From assembly GCA_045593645.1 (NCBI GenBank), contig JAZNWZ010000084.1, forward strand, positions 1 to 6,449: a stretch of DNA of 6,449 bases. The letters run 5' to 3'. The notes under the pieces were generated by a model. It was not told where the DNA came from and did not search any database. It was given only the letters and a program-made list of their open reading frames with translations. This DNA comes from Fimenecus sp045593645 (GTDB lineage Bacteria; Bacillota; Clostridia; Oscillospirales; Acutalibacteraceae). This document shows positions 3,770 to 6,449 of this stretch, one piece after another (positions within the stretch are counted from its first letter, which is position 1; every line of letters starts with the position of its first letter). The translations under genes and the position numbers were made by a program.

Positions 3770-6352
3770 ATGAAGATTTTAGCCATTGACGGTAACAGCA
3801 TATTAAACCGTGCTTTTTATGGAATTCGAGCTTTGTCTACAAAAGACGGCCGTTTTACAAATGGTATATACGGATTTTTGACAATCCTTATGAAGCTTCG
3901 TGATGAGGTTAATCCTGACGGAGTTGCCATTGCTTTTGACCTTAAAGCACCAACATTTAGACATAAAATGTATGACGGCTACAAAGCTAATCGTCATGGT
4001 ATGCCACCGGAACTTGCACAGCAGTTACCGGTTTTGAAGGAATTGCTTGTAGCATTGGGCTATAAAATTGTAACTCTTGAAGGCTTTGAGGCTGACGATA
4101 TTCTTGGTACAGTTGCAGGTATGTGCAGTAGTGAGGACCAATGCTTTATAGCAACAGGTGATAGAGATTCATTCCAACTTATTCGTGAAAATGTAACTGT
4201 GCTTTTGCCACATACAAAAATGGGCACAACTACAACTGAAATTTATACTCCTGCACGACTTATGGAAGAATATGGCGTTGAGCCTTTGCAGATGATTGAT
4301 ATTAAGGCTTTGCAGGGAGATACCTCTGACTGTATTCCCGGTGTTGCAGGTGTTGGTCAAAAAACAGCAGGGGACTTAATTCAAAAATTCGGCTCAATTC
4401 AAAATATTTACGATAACATTGACACTCTTGAAATTAAAGAAACACTTAAAACCAAACTCCAAAACGATAAAGAAAAAGCATTTTTAAGCTATACTCTTGG
4501 CAAGATTATCAATGATGCTCCTATTGGCTGTGAGCTTTTAGACTTTATTCCACAATTTGCTGATGAGGATAAGGCAAGAGCAATGCTTGTTGACCTTGAA
4601 ATGTTTAAGATTATTGAAAAGCTTAACTTTTCTGCTCCAACAGTTGTACCAAAGGTAGAAAAATCTGTTGAGCTTGATTTTGTTGACGATTTTGATGCTA
4701 ACGACCTTTTAAGCAAAATCGAGGGCGAAAAAAGTGCATATTTTACTGTTGATTACAAAGATTTGGACAACCCTATTTTCTGCTTTTTGTGTGATAACAA
4801 GGTTTACTATTTACAACCGATGCACTTAGGCTATTTTGACCTTGTAAAAGCAATTCTTGAAAATGAGAACATTGCAAAACACACTGACAACTCAAAGCTT
4901 TTATATCGTTTTGCCTTTTTAAATAATATTGATATTAAGAATATGGCACTTGACACTTCACTTGCAGGATATATTCTTAATCCATCTTCAAACAGCTATG
5001 CTCCATTAAGACTTTGTGAAGAGTACAAGGCTCTAATTCCAAAGGTAAAAAGTGAGCTTGAATTAGCTCAAGAATGTGCAGTAATGAAATCTGTTTCAGC
5101 AAGACTTAAAGCTCAAATCGAGGGCAATAATCAAGAGTATTTGCTCTATTCTGTTGAAATGCCATTAGCACAAGTGCTTGCATCTATGGAGCATATTGGC
5201 TTTATGGTTGACCGTAAGGGCATTGCAGATTTTACTGCAAAAATCAGTAATGAATTAAATGAAATTCAAAACGAAATTTATCTTATGGCAGGGGAAGAGT
5301 TTAACATTAACTCACCAAAACAGCTTGGTGTAATTCTCTTTGAAAAAATGGGACTTCCTGCAAAGAAAAAGACAAAGAGTGGCTATTCAACAAATGCAGA
5401 TGTGCTTGAAAGCTTGCAAGATGAAAGTCCAATTATTGAAAAGATTTTATGGTTTAGAACACTATCAAAGCTCTATTCAACATATTGTGAGGGACTTTTA
5501 AAGGTGATAGGTGAGGATGGCAGAATTCACTCTTCATTTATTCAAACAGAAACTCGTACAGGTCGAATTTCCTCAACTGAGCCTAATCTTCAAAACATTC
5601 CTGTTCGCAAAGAAATTGGTCGTGAAATGCGAAGATTTTTTGTTGCAAAGGAAGGTTCGCTTTTAGCAGATGCCGACTATTCTCAAATCGAACTTCGCGT
5701 ACTTAGTCATATTGCAGACGACAAAGAAATGATTAAGGCATTTAATGATGAGGTGGATATTCACACTGTTACAGCATCACAAGTTTTCAATATGCCAGTT
5801 GAACTTGTAACGCCTTTAATGAGAAGTCGTGCAAAAGCAGTAAACTTTGGTATTGTTTATGGTATTGGTGCGTTTTCACTTGCAAAGGATATTGGCGTAA
5901 CTCGTAAAGAGGCAGACGATTATATTAAAGGTTATCTTCGCCACTATGCAGGTGTTGACAAGTATATGGAAACTGTGGCAAAAGACGCAAAAGAAAAGGG
6001 CTATGTTTCAACTCTTTGGGGCAGAAGAAGATACTTGCCTGAGCTCAACTCCTCAAACGGAATGTTAAGAGCATTTGGTGAAAGAGTAGCAAGAAATATG
6101 CCAATTCAAGGCACTGCTGCTGACATAATTAAAATCGCAATGGTTAGGGTGTATAACAGACTTAAAGCCGAAAATATGGAAGCTCGTCTTATTTTACAAG
6201 TACACGACGAATTGATTGTTGAAGCACCTGAAAATGAAATTGAAAAGGCTGCTGCAATTTTAAGCGAGGAAATGGAAAACGCTTGTAAAATGAAAGTTAG
6301 ACTCCGTGCAGATGTAAATATAGGCAAAACTTGGTATGACGCTAAAGATTAA
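3770..6352 (+). CDS. polA: DNA polymerase I
   Basis: A complete protein of 860 residues that begins MKILAIDGNS, as family members do. It fills gaps and removes RNA primers during lagging-strand synthesis and excision repair. The 5'-nuclease domain (about 1-290) has its metal-binding acids D7, D57, E107, D109, D110, D131, D133, D184 and D187, and a helix-hairpin-helix at 191-200 (GVAGVGQKTA). Residue 188 is Cys in 'SDCIPGV', where Asn is usual. The middle domain (about 300-450) corresponds to the 3'-5' exonuclease but lacks the DxE pair (FTVDYKD, 325-331) and the other catalytic acids, so proofreading is most likely absent, as in Taq and Bacillus Pol I. The polymerase domain (about 460-860) has TRTGRISSTEPNLQNIP (595-611), motif A DYSQIELR (636-643, catalytic D636), motif B with R685, K689, F693 and Y697, and motif C VHDE (811-814, catalytic D813). 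Phe at 693 is the residue that disfavours dideoxynucleotides. It stands alone in this window; what follows downstream is outside. Confidence 0.98.
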   Translation: MKILAIDGNSILNRAFYGIRALSTKDGRFTNGIYGFLTILMKLRDEVNPDGVAIAFDLKAPTFRHKMYDGYKANRHGMPPELAQQLPVLKELLVALGYKIVTLEGFEADDILGTVAGMCSSEDQCFIATGDRDSFQLIRENVTVLLPHTKMGTTTTEIYTPARLMEEYGVEPLQMIDIKALQGDTSDCIPGVAGVGQKTAGDLIQKFGSIQNIYDNIDTLEIKETLKTKLQNDKEKAFLSYTLGKIINDAPIGCELLDFIPQFADEDKARAMLVDLEMFKIIEKLNFSAPTVVPKVEKSVELDFVDDFDANDLLSKIEGEKSAYFTVDYKDLDNPIFCFLCDNKVYYLQPMHLGYFDLVKAILENENIAKHTDNSKLLYRFAFLNNIDIKNMALDTSLAGYILNPSSNSYAPLRLCEEYKALIPKVKSELELAQECAVMKSVSARLKAQIEGNNQEYLLYSVEMPLAQVLASMEHIGFMVDRKGIADFTAKISNELNEIQNEIYLMAGEEFNINSPKQLGVILFEKMGLPAKKKTKSGYSTNADVLESLQDESPIIEKILWFRTLSKLYSTYCEGLLKVIGEDGRIHSSFIQTETRTGRISSTEPNLQNIPVRKEIGREMRRFFVAKEGSLLADADYSQIELRVLSHIADDKEMIKAFNDEVDIHTVTASQVFNMPVELVTPLMRSRAKAVNFGIVYGIGAFSLAKDIGVTRKEADDYIKGYLRHYAGVDKYMETVAKDAKEKGYVSTLWGRRRYLPELNSSNGMLRAFGERVARNMPIQGTAADIIKIAMVRVYNRLKAENMEARLILQVHDELIVEAPENEIEKAAAILSEEMENACKMKVRLRADVNIGKTWYDAKD

Positions 6353-6354
6353 AT

Positions 6355-6449
6355 CTTGGCTCCCCTGAAAGGGGAGCTGTCAGCAAAGCTGACTGAGGGG
6401 TTTCTTGGCCCCCCTGAAAGGGGAGCTGTCGAACATAGTGAGACTGAGG
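6355..6449. repeat. Two tandem copies of a double-hairpin intergenic repeat, second copy cut by the window edge
   Basis: The copies start at 6355 and 6404 (both 'cttggc', 49 bp apart). Each has a strong hairpin, ctcccct-gaa-aggggag in the first copy, and then a second smaller hairpin. In copy 1 the second is gtcagc-aaa-gctgac (6379-6393). In copy 2 it is gtc-ga-ac-ata-gt-ga-gac, which would carry tandem G-A mismatches. Both lead into 'tgagg(gg)'. The repeat starts 3 bp after the polA stop. I recall this motif as widespread between genes of gut Clostridia. It lacks a T-run directly after the stem, so it is not a classical terminator, though it may shape the polA mRNA 3' end. Confidence 0.8.

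Overview
The window looks like chromosomal DNA of a low-GC Gram-positive anaerobe, most likely a gut clostridium of the Oscillospiraceae/Ruminococcaceae type. The pointers are AT-rich sequence, strong GGAGG-type ribosome binding sites, consensus SigA-like promoters with an extended -10 (TGGTATAAT), a clostridial-style DNA polymerase I whose proofreading domain is degenerate, and the 'GGCTCCCCTGAAAGGGGAGC' hairpin repeat that I recall as common between genes in gut Clostridia. The placement is inference; no marker gene allows a species call.

Left part (about 1-3281, all on the minus strand): a row of short, independent transcription units. Read in the direction of transcription (right to left) they are: a two-gene operon of a small winged-helix protein and a zinc-ribbon protein (3194-2307); a TM1586-type nitroreductase-like protein (2055-1306); a small P-loop kinase-like ATPase (1190-675); and a GNAT acetyltransferase (454 to beyond the left edge), which is broken by an in-frame amber codon inside its acetyl-CoA loop. 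Each unit has its own promoter. In every case the -35 box lies in the 3' arm of a terminator-like hairpin, so the end of one unit and the start of the next share DNA. Three of the terminators are nearly the same sequence, and two of the leaders are clearly homologous with a covarying hairpin. The acetyltransferase has a leader of about 170 nt with a chain of mutually exclusive hairpins that could control its ribosome binding site.

Middle (3285-3769): an intact tRNA-Pro(UGG) gene on the minus strand with a perfect-consensus promoter and its own terminator. About 216 bp from its 3' end, in the same orientation, lies an exact 24-bp copy of its last 24 nucleotides (T-loop to CCA). This is the arrangement left when an element integrates at a tRNA 3' end, and it marks the probable border between core chromosome (tRNA, polA) and the accessory block to the left. 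Between the two copies is a compact region of nested hairpins.

Right part (3770-6449): a complete polA gene on the plus strand (860 aa) with intact 5'-nuclease and polymerase motifs, followed at once by two tandem copies of a double-hairpin intergenic repeat that runs off the right edge.

No CRISPR array, transposase, integrase or toxin-antitoxin pair can be recognised. The accessory genes do not form an evident pathway; the most interesting material is non-coding.
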